Of a stretch of DNA of 64,000 bases, positions 1 through 8,716 are shown one piece after another (within the stretch, counting starts at the first letter, position 1; each line of letters starts with the position of its first letter). The stretch is from contig DATMXP010000015.1 of NCBI GenBank assembly GCA_035561515.1, forward strand, positions 1 to 64,000. The letters run 5' to 3'. The notes under the pieces are model-generated. The model was not told the origin of the DNA. It made no database searches and saw nothing but the letters and a program-made list of their open reading frames with translations. The stretch comes from Terriglobales bacterium (GTDB taxonomy: Bacteria; Acidobacteriota; Terriglobia; Terriglobales; Acidobacteriaceae). The position numbers and the translations under genes are program-made.

Positions 1-1
1 G

Positions 2-892
2 ATGGATGGAGCGATCCTGGTGGTGGCAGCGACCGACGGTCCGATGCCGCAGACGCGTGAGCACGTGCTGCTGGCGCGCCAGGTGGGTGTGCCTTACATC
101 GTGGTGGCGCTGAACAAGTGCGACGCCGTGGATGATCCGGAGCTGCTGGACCTGGTGGAACTGGAAGTTCGCGAACTGCTGAAGTCGTACCAGTTCCCGG
201 GCGACGATCTGCCGGTGGTTCGTCTTTCGGCGCTGGGCGCTTTGAATGGCGAAGAGAAGTGGGAGAAGCAGATCGACGAGTTGATGGAAGCGGTGGACAA
301 GAACGTGCCGTTGCCGGCGCGTGATGTGGACAAGCCGTTCCTGATGCCGATCGAAGACATCTTCTCGATCTCGGGCCGCGGCACGGTGGTTACGGGCCGT
401 ATCGAGCGTGGCAAGGTGAAGGTGGGCGAGGAAGTCGAGATTGTGGGCTTCCGCGAGACCAGAAAGACGGTTGTCACGGGCGTGGAAATGTTCAAGAAGC
501 AGCTGGACGAAGGCATGGCGGGCGACAACGCCGGCTTGTTGCTGCGCGGTATACCGAAGGAAGACGTGGAGCGCGGGATGGTGCTGGCGAAGACGGCCTC
601 GATCACGCCGCACACGAAGTTCTCGGGCAAGGTTTATGTGTTGTCGAAAGAAGAAGGTGGACGTCATACGCCGTTCTTCAAGGGCTACCGTCCGCAGTTC
701 TACTTCCGGACGACGGACGTGACGGGCGTGGCGGAGTTGCCGGCGGGCACGGAGATGGTGATGCCGGGCGACAACGTGGACCTGGTGATCGAGTTGATCA
801 CGCCAGTGGCGATGGAGAAGGGCTTGCGCTTTGCGATCCGCGAAGGCGGACGCACGGTGGGCGCAGGCACCATCAGCGACATCATTAAGTAG
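2..892 (+). CDS. tuf: Elongation factor Tu, 5'-truncated by the window edge
   Basis: GTPase that carries aminoacyl-tRNA to the ribosomal A site. Only the C-terminal three quarters (296 codons) lie in the window. The first Met is the internal Met that follows the DxxG region of EF-Tu, so the P-loop and switch regions lie upstream. The G4 motif NKCD is at visible residues 38-41, followed by the G5-like SAL and then the two beta-barrel domains that bind tRNA, ending with the family's usual C-terminus ([14 protein letters not shown]). It is followed after 83 bases by rpsJ, the usual order at the head of the S10 operon. Identity is certain; the true start is not visible. Confidence 0.98.
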   Translation: MDGAILVVAATDGPMPQTREHVLLARQVGVPYIVVALNKCDAVDDPELLDLVELEVRELLKSYQFPGDDLPVVRLSALGALNGEEKWEKQIDELMEAVDKNVPLPARDVDKPFLMPIEDIFSISGRGTVVTGRIERGKVKVGEEVEIVGFRETRKTVVTGVEMFKKQLDEGMAGDNAGLLLRGIPKEDVERGMVLAKTASITPHTKFSGKVYVLSKEEGGRHTPFFKGYRPQFYFRTTDVTGVAELPAGTEMVMPGDNVDLVIELITPVAMEKGLRFAIREGGRTVGAGTISDIIK

Positions 893-975
893 GTTTGAAC
901 CGGGCCGGGTAGAGATATCCGGCCCATAACAACGGTCGGGATGCAGTAACCCGCAAGATCTTTGAGACGAAGAAA

Positions 976-1296
976 ATGATTGGAAAAGAAAGAATTCGCA
1001 TCCGGTTGAAAGCTTACGACTACCGCATCCTGGATCAGTCCACGGGTGAAATCGTGGAAACCGCTCGTCGTACGGGCGCCCAGATTGCGGGTCCGATTCC
1101 GCTACCGACCGTGAAGAACAAGTACTGCGTGCTGCGCTCGCCCCACGTTGACAAGAAGTCGCGTGAAGCGTTCGAAATCCGCACGCACAAGCGCTTGCTC
1201 GACATCCTTGAACCCACGCAGCAGACGGTGGACGCGCTCATGAAGCTCGATCTTCCCGCGGGTGTGGACGTCGAAATCAAGGCATTCGGAAAATAA
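976..1296 (+). CDS. rpsJ: 30S ribosomal protein S10 (uS10)
   Basis: Small-subunit protein of the 30S head, which is also NusE, a partner of NusB/NusG in antitermination and transcription-translation coupling. The 106 residues match the family length. The opening ([16 protein letters not shown]) and the [14 protein letters not shown] loop are diagnostic. It is the first gene of the S10 gene order after tuf. No feature is out of the ordinary. Confidence 0.98.
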   Translation: MIGKERIRIRLKAYDYRILDQSTGEIVETARRTGAQIAGPIPLPTVKNKYCVLRSPHVDKKSREAFEIRTHKRLLDILEPTQQTVDALMKLDLPAGVDVEIKAFGK

Positions 1297-1361
1297 GCGG
1301 CCAGGCCGCACCTACAGTGCCGTCAGCGAAGACGCGGGCATGATGAGGAGAAAAAGAGATC

Positions 1362-2087
1362 ATGGCAGTCACAGGAATTCTAGGTAAGAAAGTCGGGATG
1401 ACGCAGCTGTTCGATAACGACGGCAACGTGCGTCCGGCAACGATCATCCAGGCGGGTCCGTGCATCGTGACCAGCCGCAAGACCGCCACGAAAGACGGCT
1501 ATGACGCCGCCCAGATCGGTCTGGTCGAGTTCGTGAAGGAATCGAAGCTGAACAAGCCAGAGCGCGGGCACCTTTCGAAGAATGACCTGCCGCCGGTGAA
1601 GTTCATGCGCGAGGTCGCGCTCGAAGTTGCCGAAGGCGATGGCGAGCACACCAAGGTTGGCGATCGCGTGTTGGTGGATATCTTCGATGGCGAGAAGTTT
1701 GTGGACATCGTCGGCATCAGCAAGGGACGCGGTTTCGCGGGTGTCGTGAAGCGGCATCATTTCGCGGGCGGACCGAAGTCGCACGGCTCGATGTTCACGA
1801 TCAACGGTTCGATCGGCTCGTCGGCATATCCGTCACGCGTGTTCCCCGGAATGCGCATGGCCGGTCATATGGGTGTGGCAAAGGTTACGGTTCGCAACCT
1901 GCGCGTTCTCGGGGTGGATAAAGACGAGAACCTGCTGGTGGTCAACGGTGCGGTCCCGGGACCGAACGGCGGATACGTGGTAGTTACGAAGTCAAAGAAA
2001 CCACCGAGAGAGCGTCGCGGATTCCAGGAAGCGGGTGGTCCGATCAACCCGTTGAAGGCTTCGAAGCGCGCAACCAAGAAGAAGTAG
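1362..2087 (+). CDS. rplC: 50S ribosomal protein L3 (uL3)
   Basis: Early-assembly 50S protein that reaches toward the peptidyl transferase centre. The start MAVTGILGKKVGMTQ is typical, as is the central HHFAGGPKSHGS segment, the loop that approaches the catalytic site. At 241 residues it is about 30 longer than the E. coli protein, because of a basic C-terminal tail rich in Lys, Arg and Pro (KKPPRERRG... to KKK). A GAGGAG Shine-Dalgarno-like stretch precedes the ATG. It sits between rpsJ and rplD. Confidence 0.98.
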   Translation: MAVTGILGKKVGMTQLFDNDGNVRPATIIQAGPCIVTSRKTATKDGYDAAQIGLVEFVKESKLNKPERGHLSKNDLPPVKFMREVALEVAEGDGEHTKVGDRVLVDIFDGEKFVDIVGISKGRGFAGVVKRHHFAGGPKSHGSMFTINGSIGSSAYPSRVFPGMRMAGHMGVAKVTVRNLRVLGVDKDENLLVVNGAVPGPNGGYVVVTKSKKPPRERRGFQEAGGPINPLKASKRATKKK

Positions 2088-2127
2088 TGAAAGGGCGAGC
2101 AATCGAACTCGCAGAAGAGATAACGAT

Positions 2128-2784
2128 ATGGCAACGATTGATGTTTTAGATCTGAGCGGCAAGAAGGTCGGCACCATGGACCTGGCCGACGAAGTCTTCG
2201 GAGCGGTAAACGAAGACCTGCTGTGGGAAGCGGTGAAGCACTACCGCGCCGGCGAACGTGCCGGAACCCATGCCACCAAGAATCGCAAGCTGGTCAGCGG
2301 TTCGGGCAAGAAACTGTGGCGGCAGAAGGGAACGGGCCGGGCGCGTATCGGTTCGATCCGCTCGCCACTGTGGCGTCACGGCGGCACGGTTCACGGACCG
2401 CAGCCCCGCTCGTACGACTACACTTTCCCGCGCAAAAAGCTGCTGGGTGCATTGCGCTCGGCGCTGGCGGCAAAGCTGTCGGACGGTAAGTTGACGGTGC
2501 TCGAGAGCTTCACGCTCGACGACCACAAGACGAAGGCGTTCCGCCAGGCTCTCGACAAGCTGAACGTGGAATCGACGGCGTTGCTGGTGGATGGATCGGA
2601 AGAGAATCGCAACCTGGAATTGAGCGCGCGGAACCTGGAAGGCGTGGAACTGGTGAAGAGCATTGAAGTGCATCCGTATCACCTGCTCCGCTACGACCGC
2701 GCGATCTTCTCCCGCCCGGCGCTGGAGAAGTTGCAGAACTCGCTGAAGGCCTCGGCGCCCAAGCGTAAGGCGGAGGTGGCCTAA
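2128..2784 (+). CDS. rplD: 50S ribosomal protein L4 (uL4)
   Basis: 50S protein whose extended loop lines the peptide exit tunnel; in enterobacteria it also represses its own operon. The 218 residues include the diagnostic loop SGSGKKLWRQKGTGRARIGS. The stop codon overlaps the rplW start by one base (TAATG), which implies translational coupling. Whether L4 autoregulation exists here cannot be told from the sequence. Confidence 0.98.
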   Translation: MATIDVLDLSGKKVGTMDLADEVFGAVNEDLLWEAVKHYRAGERAGTHATKNRKLVSGSGKKLWRQKGTGRARIGSIRSPLWRHGGTVHGPQPRSYDYTFPRKKLLGALRSALAAKLSDGKLTVLESFTLDDHKTKAFRQALDKLNVESTALLVDGSEENRNLELSARNLEGVELVKSIEVHPYHLLRYDRAIFSRPALEKLQNSLKASAPKRKAEVA

Positions 2785-3077
2785 TGAAGTCGCCCTACCA
2801 GATCATTCGCAAGCCGGTGATCACCGAAAAGGGTCTCGGCGTTAAGGAAACGGAAGGCACGCTGGTGTTCCAGGTGGCTCCGAGCGCGACCAAGACCGAG
2901 ATCAAGCAGGCCGTGCAGGCCATCTTCAAGGTGAAGGTGGATTCGGTGCGGACCGCGAACTTCCCCGGGAAGGAACGCCGCCGCGGCAAGTTCGCCGGCT
3001 ACCGTCCGGATTGGAAGAAGGCGTACGTGCGGTTGAAGTCCGGCGAAAAAATGCCGGAATACGCGCAGAACCTGTAA
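2784..3077 (+). CDS. rplW: 50S ribosomal protein L23 (uL23)
   Basis: Protein at the tunnel exit, the docking site for trigger factor and SRP. It has 97 residues with the family opening YQIIRKPVITEKG and the central VDSVRTANFPGKERRRGKFAGYR loop. It starts on the last base of the rplD stop codon. An 80-base spacer containing a heptad repeat array separates it from rplB. Confidence 0.97.
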   Translation: MKSPYQIIRKPVITEKGLGVKETEGTLVFQVAPSATKTEIKQAVQAIFKVKVDSVRTANFPGKERRRGKFAGYRPDWKKAYVRLKSGEKMPEYAQNL

Positions 3078-3119
3078 AGGGATTGAGTATGGGTGAGCAA
3101 TGACTCGCCCGCTAACAGA

Positions 3120-3154
3120 AGCTGAAAGCCAAAAGCTGACAGCCGAGAGCTAAA
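3120..3154 (+). repeat. Heptad repeat array before rplB
   Basis: Five consecutive 7-bp units in exact phase: AGCTGAA, AGCCAAA, AGCTGAC, AGCCGAG, AGCTAAA. The array ends three bases before the rplB start codon, so it fills the place where a Shine-Dalgarno sequence would sit; the only purine-rich piece there is GAGAG inside the array. It belongs to the same architectural family as the arrays at 5598, 8586, 10922, 15366, 15939 and 25667. Confidence 0.85.
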
Positions 3155-3157
3155 GAC

Positions 3158-3979
3158 ATGGCAATTAAGACATACAGACCGATTACCCCGACGCTGCGGT
3201 TCAAGACGACTCTGGTCAACGCGGAACTCACGACCGATCGTCCCCATAAGGCGTTGCTCGAGCCGAAAAAGCGCTCCGGTGGACGCCGTAATTCCGGCGA
3301 CATTACTTCGCGTTTCATCGGTGGCGGACACAAGAAGCAGTACCGCGTGATCGACTTCAAGCGCGACAAGGCCGGCATTCCCGCGACGGTGGCTTCGATC
3401 GAATACGATCCAAACCGCTCCGCGCGCATCGCCCTGTTGAGCTACGCGGATGGCGAGAAGCGCTACATCCTTCAGCCCGATGGACTGAAGGTGGGCCAGA
3501 AGATCCTGAGCGGCCCGGATGCCGACATCCTGGTGGGCAATGCGCTGCCGCTGAAAAACATCCCCGCCGGTACGGTGGTGCACAACATCGAGTTGAAGCC
3601 CGGAAAAGGCGCGCAGATGGCGCGTTCCGCGGGTGCGCAGGCGCAGTTGGTGGCAAAGGAAGGCGACTACGCGCTCCTGAAGTTGCCTTCGGGCGAGACT
3701 CGCCGCGTGATGCTCGACTGCATGGCGACCGTCGGCCAGGTAGGCAATCTCGATCACGAGAACGTCTCGATCGGCAAGGCCGGACGCACGCGCTGGATGG
3801 GCAAGAAGCCGCACAACCGCGGCGTGGCCATGAACCCGGTCGACCATCCGCACGGCGGCGGTGAAGGCAAGACCTCCGGCGGACGTCACCCGGTGACTCC
3901 GTGGGGCCAGCCGACCCGCGGCTACAAGACCCGTAACAACAAGCGCACCGACAAGTTCATCGTGGGTCGCAAGAAGTAA
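3158..3979 (+). CDS. rplB: 50S ribosomal protein L2 (uL2)
   Basis: Core 50S protein needed for subunit joining and peptidyl transfer. It has 273 residues, the standard length, with the opening [13 protein letters not shown] and the highly conserved C-terminal [23 protein letters not shown] segment that contains the conserved His. The ATG is preceded directly by a heptad repeat array rather than by an evident Shine-Dalgarno site. Confidence 0.98.
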   Translation: MAIKTYRPITPTLRFKTTLVNAELTTDRPHKALLEPKKRSGGRRNSGDITSRFIGGGHKKQYRVIDFKRDKAGIPATVASIEYDPNRSARIALLSYADGEKRYILQPDGLKVGQKILSGPDADILVGNALPLKNIPAGTVVHNIELKPGKGAQMARSAGAQAQLVAKEGDYALLKLPSGETRRVMLDCMATVGQVGNLDHENVSIGKAGRTRWMGKKPHNRGVAMNPVDHPHGGGEGKTSGGRHPVTPWGQPTRGYKTRNNKRTDKFIVGRKK

Positions 3980-4063
3980 TCAAGACGCGCGCAGCGCGCG
4001 CAACAATGGTCCCTCGGGATCGCCGGAAGCAGGCGCCCCTGGGATGACAAGGAAAAACGAATT

Positions 4064-4354
4064 ATGCGTTCGATGAAAAAAGGGCCGTTCATTGACCAGC
4101 ACTTGGTCGTCAAGATCAATGGCATGAACGAGCGCAATGAGAAGAAGGTGATCCGGACCTGGTCGCGGCGTTCGACGATCATCCCCGAAATGGTCGGCCA
4201 CACGGTTGCGGTGCACAACGGGAAGAAGTTCATCCCCGTGTACGTGACGGAAAACATGGTAGGCCACAAGCTGGGCGAGTTTTCGCAGACCCGCACCTTC
4301 AAAGGACACTCGGTGAAAGCCGCAACCGAAACCGCGGCGAAGCCGGCGAAATAA
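4064..4354 (+). CDS. rpsS: 30S ribosomal protein S19 (uS19)
   Basis: 30S head protein that forms a complex with S13 and touches the A-site finger. It has 96 residues with the family signature [42 protein letters not shown] and a [15 protein letters not shown] end. The spacer from rplB is 84 bases and contains a GCGCGC-A-GCGCGC inverted repeat. It is 12 bases from rplV. Confidence 0.98.
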   Translation: MRSMKKGPFIDQHLVVKINGMNERNEKKVIRTWSRRSTIIPEMVGHTVAVHNGKKFIPVYVTENMVGHKLGEFSQTRTFKGHSVKAATETAAKPAK

Positions 4355-4366
4355 GGACAGACTGAA

Positions 4367-4858
4367 ATGGAATTCAGAGCTGAAGCACGATATATCCGGG
4401 TGTCGCCGCAGAAGGCGCGCCTCGTGCTGAATGCCATCAAGGGACAGCGCGCTGAAGATGCGATCACGACCCTGGCATTCATGAAGAAGGGCATTGCGCC
4501 CACGGTTGGAAAACTGCTCCGGTCGGCGGTGGAAAACGCCAACTACCTGAGCACGGAGAAGGGTCTCGACGTCGAACTCGACAACCTGTTCGTGAAGGAC
4601 GCCGTGGCTAATGACGGTCCGCGCATGAAGCGCATCCGTCCGGCACCCATGGGCCGCGCCTATCGCTACCAGCGGCGTATCTCGCACCTGATCATCGTGT
4701 TGGGCGAGAAGCGCGCGAAGGAAGCGACGGCCACCGTGGTCGGCGAGGAAGAAGCGACGCCGAAGAAGGCCGCTCCGAAGAAGCGCGCGCCGGCAAAGAA
4801 GGCCGTTGCGAAGAAGAAGACTGCCGCCAAGAAGTCGACGGCAAAGGCTAAGAAATAG
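4367..4858 (+). CDS. rplV: 50S ribosomal protein L22 (uL22) with histone-H1-like tail
   Basis: 50S protein whose beta-hairpin lines the exit tunnel. Residues 1-113 are the normal uL22 fold ([19 protein letters not shown] ... [11 protein letters not shown]). The gene then continues for about 45 codons into a Lys/Ala/Pro-rich tail with repeated PKK/AKK motifs, for 163 residues in total against about 110 in E. coli. The tail is in frame and the gene ends just before rpsC. Disordered basic tails on ribosomal proteins are common; the length here is notable. Confidence 0.96.
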   Translation: MEFRAEARYIRVSPQKARLVLNAIKGQRAEDAITTLAFMKKGIAPTVGKLLRSAVENANYLSTEKGLDVELDNLFVKDAVANDGPRMKRIRPAPMGRAYRYQRRISHLIIVLGEKRAKEATATVVGEEEATPKKAAPKKRAPAKKAVAKKKTAAKKSTAKAKK

Positions 4859-4871
4859 TTCACTATCCCGC

Positions 4872-4890
4872 CCTTCGCCAGAGGCGAGGG
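4872..4890. repeat. Small inverted repeat between rplV and rpsC
   Basis: CCCTTCGCC, a 3-base loop, then GGCGAGGG form an imperfect stem with one bulge. It lies in the 64-base rplV-rpsC spacer and is not followed by a T-run, so it is unlikely to be a terminator. Confidence 0.5.
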
Positions 4891-4922
4891 TCGGGGCACC
4901 CGAAAGGGTTGTAGGAGAAACG

Positions 4923-5588
4923 ATGGGACAGAAAGTCCATCCTTATGGGTTCCGCCTCGGCGTGATCAAGCCGTGGAAGTCGCGCTGGTTCGTGGAGCGT
5001 GATTACGACAAGCTGTTGCTCGAAGACATGAAGCTGAAGAACGAGCTGAAGGACAAGCTCAAGTCGGCAGGTGTCAGCTCGGTGGAAATCGAGCGTCCGG
5101 GCAACAAGCTGCGCATCATCATCCGCACCGCGCGTCCGGGCATCATCATCGGCCGCAAGGGAACGGAAATCGACAAGCTGAAGCAGGAGCTCCAGAAGCG
5201 CACGAACCGCGATGTCTACATCGACATCCAGGAAGTGCACAAGCCGGAGCTCGATGCCCAGCTGGTGTCGGAATCGATCGCGCTGCAACTCGAGAAGCGC
5301 GTAGGCTTCCGCCGCGCCATGCGCAAGGCCGTTGACTCGGCGCAGCGCTTCGGCTGCAAAGGTATCAAGGTCCGTGTGGGCGGCCGCCTGAACGGCGCCG
5401 AAATCGCTCGTACCGAGTGGTACCTCCAGGGACGCCTGCCGCTGCACACGTTGCGTGCCGACATCGACTTCGGTTTCTCCGAAGCGCGCACCACGTATGG
5501 CGTGATCGGCGTAAAGGTGTGGATCTATCGCGGTGAAGTGTTCTCGCAGAAAAAGCGGGAGCCGCAGGTCGCCGCCGGAGCATTTTAA
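4923..5588 (+). CDS. rpsC: 30S ribosomal protein S3 (uS3)
   Basis: 30S head protein at the mRNA entry channel, with helicase activity shared with S4 and S5. The start [13 protein letters not shown] is diagnostic and is preceded by TAGGAGAAACG, a good Shine-Dalgarno site. The reading frame stays open upstream, inside rplV, but that extension lacks family residues and is rejected. The 221 residues include the KH domain motif ([14 protein letters not shown]) and the C-terminal [12 protein letters not shown] segment. Confidence 0.98.
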   Translation: MGQKVHPYGFRLGVIKPWKSRWFVERDYDKLLLEDMKLKNELKDKLKSAGVSSVEIERPGNKLRIIIRTARPGIIIGRKGTEIDKLKQELQKRTNRDVYIDIQEVHKPELDAQLVSESIALQLEKRVGFRRAMRKAVDSAQRFGCKGIKVRVGGRLNGAEIARTEWYLQGRLPLHTLRADIDFGFSEARTTYGVIGVKVWIYRGEVFSQKKREPQVAAGAF

Positions 5589-5597
5589 AAAAGCTCG

Positions 5598-5625
5598 TCG
5601 GTTATCGGTTGTCGGTCGTCGGTAA
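5598..5625 (+). repeat. Heptad repeat array, first block, rpsC-rplP spacer
   Basis: Four perfect-phase 7-bp units with core TCGGT: TCGGTTA, TCGGTTG, TCGGTCG, TCGGTAA. They are followed 36 bases later by a second block with the complementary core ACCGA/ACTG (5662-5689), so the two blocks can fold on each other. Confidence 0.85.
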
Positions 5626-5661
5626 AACCACGACGGACCACGCGAGAGCCGATTGGCATGA

Positions 5662-5689
5662 ACCGAAAACTGGAAACTGAGAACCGATT
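5662..5689 (+). repeat. Heptad repeat array, second block, abutting rplP
   Basis: Four 7-bp units in exact phase: ACCGAAA, ACTGGAA, ACTGAGA, ACCGATT. The last unit ends one base before the rplP ATG, so no normal Shine-Dalgarno sequence fits; a GAG lies inside the third unit. The core complements the TCGGT words of the first block at 5598-5625. Confidence 0.85.
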
Positions 5690-6106
5690 ATGTTGATGCC
5701 GAAGAAAGTTAAGTACCGCAAGCAGCAGCGCGGACGCATGCGCGGCAAGGCGTGGCGCGGATCATCGCTGTCGTTTGGCGACTTCGGGTTGAAGGTCCTG
5801 GAGCCGGGCTACATCACTGACCGGCAGATCGAAGCCAGCCGTGTGGCGATGACCCGTTTCATCAAGCGCGGCGGCAAGATCTGGATCCGCCTCTTCCCCG
5901 ACAAGCCGGTCACCAAGAAGCCGGCCGAAACCCGTATGGGAAAGGGCAAGGGCGCGCCTGATCATTGGGTCGCCGTCGTTCGCCCGGGCAAGATCCTGTT
6001 CGAGATGGAAGGTGTCTCGACGGCCGATGCGCAGCAGGCGATGAAGCTGGCGGCGCACAAGCTGCCGTTGCGCACGGAGTTCGTTACCCGCGCAACCACC
6101 GTTTAA
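5690..6106 (+). CDS. rplP: 50S ribosomal protein L16 (uL16)
   Basis: Late-assembling 50S protein that positions A- and P-site tRNA. It has 138 residues with the family opening [19 protein letters not shown] and the conserved [19 protein letters not shown] loop. The ATG at 5690 is chosen over the in-frame ATG two codons later because MLxPK is the usual start. A heptad array runs directly into the start codon. Confidence 0.97.
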   Translation: MLMPKKVKYRKQQRGRMRGKAWRGSSLSFGDFGLKVLEPGYITDRQIEASRVAMTRFIKRGGKIWIRLFPDKPVTKKPAETRMGKGKGAPDHWVAVVRPGKILFEMEGVSTADAQQAMKLAAHKLPLRTEFVTRATTV

Positions 6107-6155
6107 CGAATACAAGACCGGCGACCGAGAGAGCGCCGGCGCTAGAGAAAAAGAT

Positions 6156-6365
6156 ATGGCAAAAGCAGTCGACAAGATTCGCAATACAACTGACGCCGAA
6201 CTGAACCACCAGGAACGCGATCTTCAGGACCAGTTGTTTCGCCTGAAGTTCCAGATGTCCATGGGACAGACGGAAAGCCTGAAAAAAATCCGCCAGCTCC
6301 GCAAGGACATCGCGCGGGTAAAGACCATTCAGCGCGAGCGTACCCTCGCCGGGGAGAAGAAATAA
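6156..6365 (+). CDS. rpmC: 50S ribosomal protein L29 (uL29)
   Basis: Small two-helix protein next to L23 at the tunnel exit. The 69 residues contain the conserved LRFQMSxGQ-like segment ([31 protein letters not shown]). It is 49 bases after rplP, and its stop codon overlaps the rpsQ start by one base (TAATG). Confidence 0.96.
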   Translation: MAKAVDKIRNTTDAELNHQERDLQDQLFRLKFQMSMGQTESLKKIRQLRKDIARVKTIQRERTLAGEKK

Positions 6366-6682
6366 TGGCTGATACAACAACGAAACAGCCCGGCATCCGC
6401 AAGACGGTGGTCGGCAACGTGGTTTCGACCAAGATGCAGAAGACGATCGTGGTGGAAGTGGAGCGCCGCAAGGCTCACCCGCTTTACCGCCGCGTGATCC
6501 GCATGACCAAGAAGTTCTACGCGCACGACGAGAACAACACCGCGCGCGTGGGCGATGTGGTGCGGCTCGAGGAAACGCGTCCGCTCTCGAAACTGAAGCG
6601 CTGGAAGCTCCAGGAAGTGATTCGCCGCTCCTCGCTGGCGGAAGTAGCGGAAAAGGAACCAACAGGCACCCCGGCGGCGTAA
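6365..6682 (+). CDS. rpsQ: 30S ribosomal protein S17 (uS17)
   Basis: Primary 16S rRNA binding protein with an OB fold. It has 105 residues against about 85 in E. coli; the excess is a short N-terminal leader and a C-terminal tail ([13 protein letters not shown]). The signature [27 protein letters not shown] and [15 protein letters not shown] are present. It starts on the last base of rpmC. Confidence 0.97.
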   Translation: MADTTTKQPGIRKTVVGNVVSTKMQKTIVVEVERRKAHPLYRRVIRMTKKFYAHDENNTARVGDVVRLEETRPLSKLKRWKLQEVIRRSSLAEVAEKEPTGTPAA

Positions 6683-6715
6683 CGCACGGCTCGGTGACGC
6701 AGAAGGAGAAGAGAC

Positions 6716-7087
6716 ATGGCAGTAATGATGCGAACCATGCTGGAAGTGGCCGATAACTCCGGCGCGCGGAAGCTGCAGATGATTTTGCCGTTGGGCGGGC
6801 AAACCGGACTCGTCGCCGGACTTGGTGACGTGATCACGGCGGCCGTGAAGGAATCGGCGCCCGAAGGGCAGGTCAAGAAGGGCACCGTTGTGAAGGCCGT
6901 GATCGTGCGTACTCGCAAGGAATCGCGCCGCAAGGATGGCACCTATATCCGCTTCGATTCGAATGCGGCGGTGCTCATCAACGCGGATGGCGAACCGGTC
7001 GGAACGCGCGTGTTTGGCCCGGTCGCTCGCGAACTGCGCGAGAAGAAGTTTTTGAAAATAGTCTCGTTGGCCCCGGAAGTACTTTAA
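6716..7087 (+). CDS. rplN: 50S ribosomal protein L14 (uL14)
   Basis: Protein at the subunit interface, the binding site of the silencing factor RsfS. It has 123 residues, the normal length. Diagnostic segments are the N-terminal [15 protein letters not shown] and C-terminal [12 protein letters not shown] ... [11 protein letters not shown]. An AGAAGGAGAAGAG ribosome binding stretch precedes the ATG. Confidence 0.98.
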   Translation: MAVMMRTMLEVADNSGARKLQMILPLGGQTGLVAGLGDVITAAVKESAPEGQVKKGTVVKAVIVRTRKESRRKDGTYIRFDSNAAVLINADGEPVGTRVFGPVARELREKKFLKIVSLAPEVL

Positions 7088-7126
7088 TCGGGTCATCGGA
7101 TCATCGGGCGATTGAGTCATTGATCC
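7087..7126 (+). repeat. Octad repeat array, first block, rplN-rplX spacer
   Basis: Five 8-bp units in exact phase: ATCGGGTC, ATCGGATC, ATCGGGCG, ATTGAGTC, ATTGATCC. The first unit begins on the last base of the rplN stop codon. This is the only spacer whose period is 8 rather than 7. Confidence 0.85.
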
Positions 7127-7155
7127 CCGGTGAATGAGAGGCGCGAACGTCGGGA

Positions 7156-7195
7156 CAATGGCCCGATGGTTCGATGGAAAAATGGCTCGATAGGA
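7156..7195 (+). repeat. Octad repeat array, second block, before rplX
   Basis: Five 8-bp units in exact phase: CAATGGCC, CGATGGTT, CGATGGAA, AAATGGCT, CGATAGGA. The core complements the ATCG/ATTG words of the first block: CAATGGCCCGATG pairs with CATCGGGCGATTG except at one position. It ends seven bases before the rplX ATG. Confidence 0.85.
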
Positions 7196-7202
7196 TTTGA
7201 GA

Positions 7203-7553
7203 ATGGCGACAGCGACAGTTACACCGACGAAGCACAAGCATTTCAACATCAAGCGCAACGACACCGTGAAGGTGATCTCGGGGCGCGACGCCGGTAAGGA
7301 AGGCCGTGTTCTTCGGGTCTTTGCCAAGTCCAATCGCGTGCTGGTTGAGCACGTCATGATGGTGAAGAAGCACGTGCGTCCGAACCCGCAGCGCAACATC
7401 AAGGGCGGCATCGCCGAGCAGGAGACCCCGATTTCGGTTTCCAACGTGATGGTAGTTTGCAAGAGCTGCAACCGTCCGGTGCGCGTGGGCCACGAAATTC
7501 GTGGCAATAAGAAAGTTCGCGTTTGCCGTAAGTGCAACGCGGCACTCGACTAA
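7203..7553 (+). CDS. rplX: 50S ribosomal protein L24 (uL24)
   Basis: Assembly initiator of the 50S subunit near the tunnel exit. It has a KOW motif (FNIKRNDTVKVISGRDAGKEGRVLRV) and 116 residues from the ATG; a TTG two codons upstream is also in frame. The C-terminal part has CKSC and CRKC pairs spaced like a zinc ribbon, as in some bacterial L24 proteins. It follows the octad array spacer. Confidence 0.97.
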   Translation: MATATVTPTKHKHFNIKRNDTVKVISGRDAGKEGRVLRVFAKSNRVLVEHVMMVKKHVRPNPQRNIKGGIAEQETPISVSNVMVVCKSCNRPVRVGHEIRGNKKVRVCRKCNAALD

Positions 7554-7636
7554 TTCCGGTCCGGCGATTCGCCGGCCAATTGACGACCTCACGAACCCGT
7601 TGAATCGGAAACCGTGAGAGAAGGCAGCAGAGAGTA

Positions 7637-8299
7637 ATGGCAGACGAGAAGAAACAGAAACAGCAGAAGCCGCAGCAGCAAGGCGGCGGCAAGAAAGCCA
7701 AGGGCGCGGATGCCCCGGCGGCGGTCGAAGGCGGTCGCCCGAAGGCGTCGAGCCGTCATACGGCCCGCATGCGCGAGAAGTATCTGAAGGAAGTCGCTCC
7801 GGCCCTGCTGAAGGAATTTGACCTGAAGAACGCCATGGCGGTGCCGAGGCTGGAAAAGGTCGTCATCAACATGGGCGTGGGCGAAGCGACGCAAAATGCG
7901 AAGCTGCTCGATCCCGCGGTGAACGAGTTGACGGCGATCACCGGCCAGAAGGCCGTGGTCACCAAGGCGAAGAAATCCATCGCGGCTTTCAAAGTCCGCG
8001 AGGGTATGCCGATCGGCACCATGGTCACCTTGCGTGGCGACCGCATGTACGAGTTCCTCGACCGGTTGATCAATGTGGCCCTGCCCCGTGTCCGCGACTT
8101 TCGCGGCGTGAGTGGCAAGTCATTCGATGGCCGTGGCAATTACACGCTCGGCCTGCGCGACCAGTTGATCTTCCCGGAGATTGACTACGCCAAGGTTGAA
8201 AAGCTGAAGGGCATGAACATCACCATCGTGACCACGGCGCGCAACGATGAACAAGCGCGTGCGCTGCTGAGACACATGGGCATGCCGTTCCGGCAGTAG
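7637..8299 (+). CDS. rplE: 50S ribosomal protein L5 (uL5) with N-terminal extension
   Basis: 5S rRNA-binding protein of the central protuberance. The family domain starts near residue 42 ([19 protein letters not shown]) and runs to the end, with [14 protein letters not shown] and [17 protein letters not shown]. It is preceded by about 40 residues rich in Lys, Gln and Gly ([19 protein letters not shown]), giving 220 residues against about 180 normally. The ATG at 7637 has an AGAGA purine stretch upstream; the next in-frame Met (residue 45) would cut into the domain. Confidence 0.96.
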   Translation: MADEKKQKQQKPQQQGGGKKAKGADAPAAVEGGRPKASSRHTARMREKYLKEVAPALLKEFDLKNAMAVPRLEKVVINMGVGEATQNAKLLDPAVNELTAITGQKAVVTKAKKSIAAFKVREGMPIGTMVTLRGDRMYEFLDRLINVALPRVRDFRGVSGKSFDGRGNYTLGLRDQLIFPEIDYAKVEKLKGMNITIVTTARNDEQARALLRHMGMPFRQ

Positions 8300-8388
8300 T
8301 TTTTGATGAAAGGGTACGGCCTTGGTCGTGCCGGTGAACGATTCAAACCGATCGAGGCTTGAGCCCCGGCGGATTGTCAAAGGAATAC

Positions 8389-8574
8389 ATGGCTACAACA
8401 GCAAAACGAGTAAAGGACGCCAAGAAGCCGAAGTTCTCTTCGCGGCAGCATAACCGTTGCAAGATGTGTGGACGCCCTCGCGGATATCTCCGCAAGTTTG
8501 GCATCTGCCGCCTCTGCTTCCGCCTGCTGGCGCTTCGTGGAGAAATTCCAGGCGTTTCGAAGTCGTCCTGGTAA
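8389..8574 (+). CDS. rpsN: 30S ribosomal protein S14, zinc-binding type (uS14)
   Basis: 30S head protein. At 61 residues this is the short zinc form, with CKMC and CRLC pairs separated by 12 residues that bind one zinc. The ATG at 8389 is used because it follows AAAGGAA; the frame is open ten codons further upstream but without homologous residues. The long, zinc-free paralog type used by E. coli is not seen in the window. Confidence 0.96.
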   Translation: MATTAKRVKDAKKPKFSSRQHNRCKMCGRPRGYLRKFGICRLCFRLLALRGEIPGVSKSSW

Positions 8575-8585
8575 ACCGATGAGGA

Positions 8586-8655
8586 GCTAGAGGCGAAGGG
8601 CGAGAGGCTAGTGAAGATCGCTAGCTGCCAGCCGCGAACCGCTAGCTGCTAATAA
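8586..8655 (+). repeat. Heptad repeat array, rpsN-rpsH spacer
   Basis: Ten 7-bp units in phase: GCTAGAG, GCGAAGG, GCGAGAG, GCTAGTG, AAGATCG, CTAGCTG, CCAGCCG, CGAACCG, CTAGCTG, CTAATAA. CGCTAGCTGC recurs 21 bp apart. The first half carries GCTAG/GCGA words and the second half CTAGC words, so the halves are roughly complementary. Confidence 0.8.
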
Positions 8656-8716
8656 CGTTGTTGCAGGTTCTCCCCATAATCGGGAGCGAACGGGCAACGC
8701 AAGGAGAAGGTAAAGC

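Noticed and set aside
4806..4922. N-terminal extension of rpsC
   Set aside because: The frame is open into rplV but lacks homologous residues; the ATG at 4923 has a good Shine-Dalgarno site and the family start.
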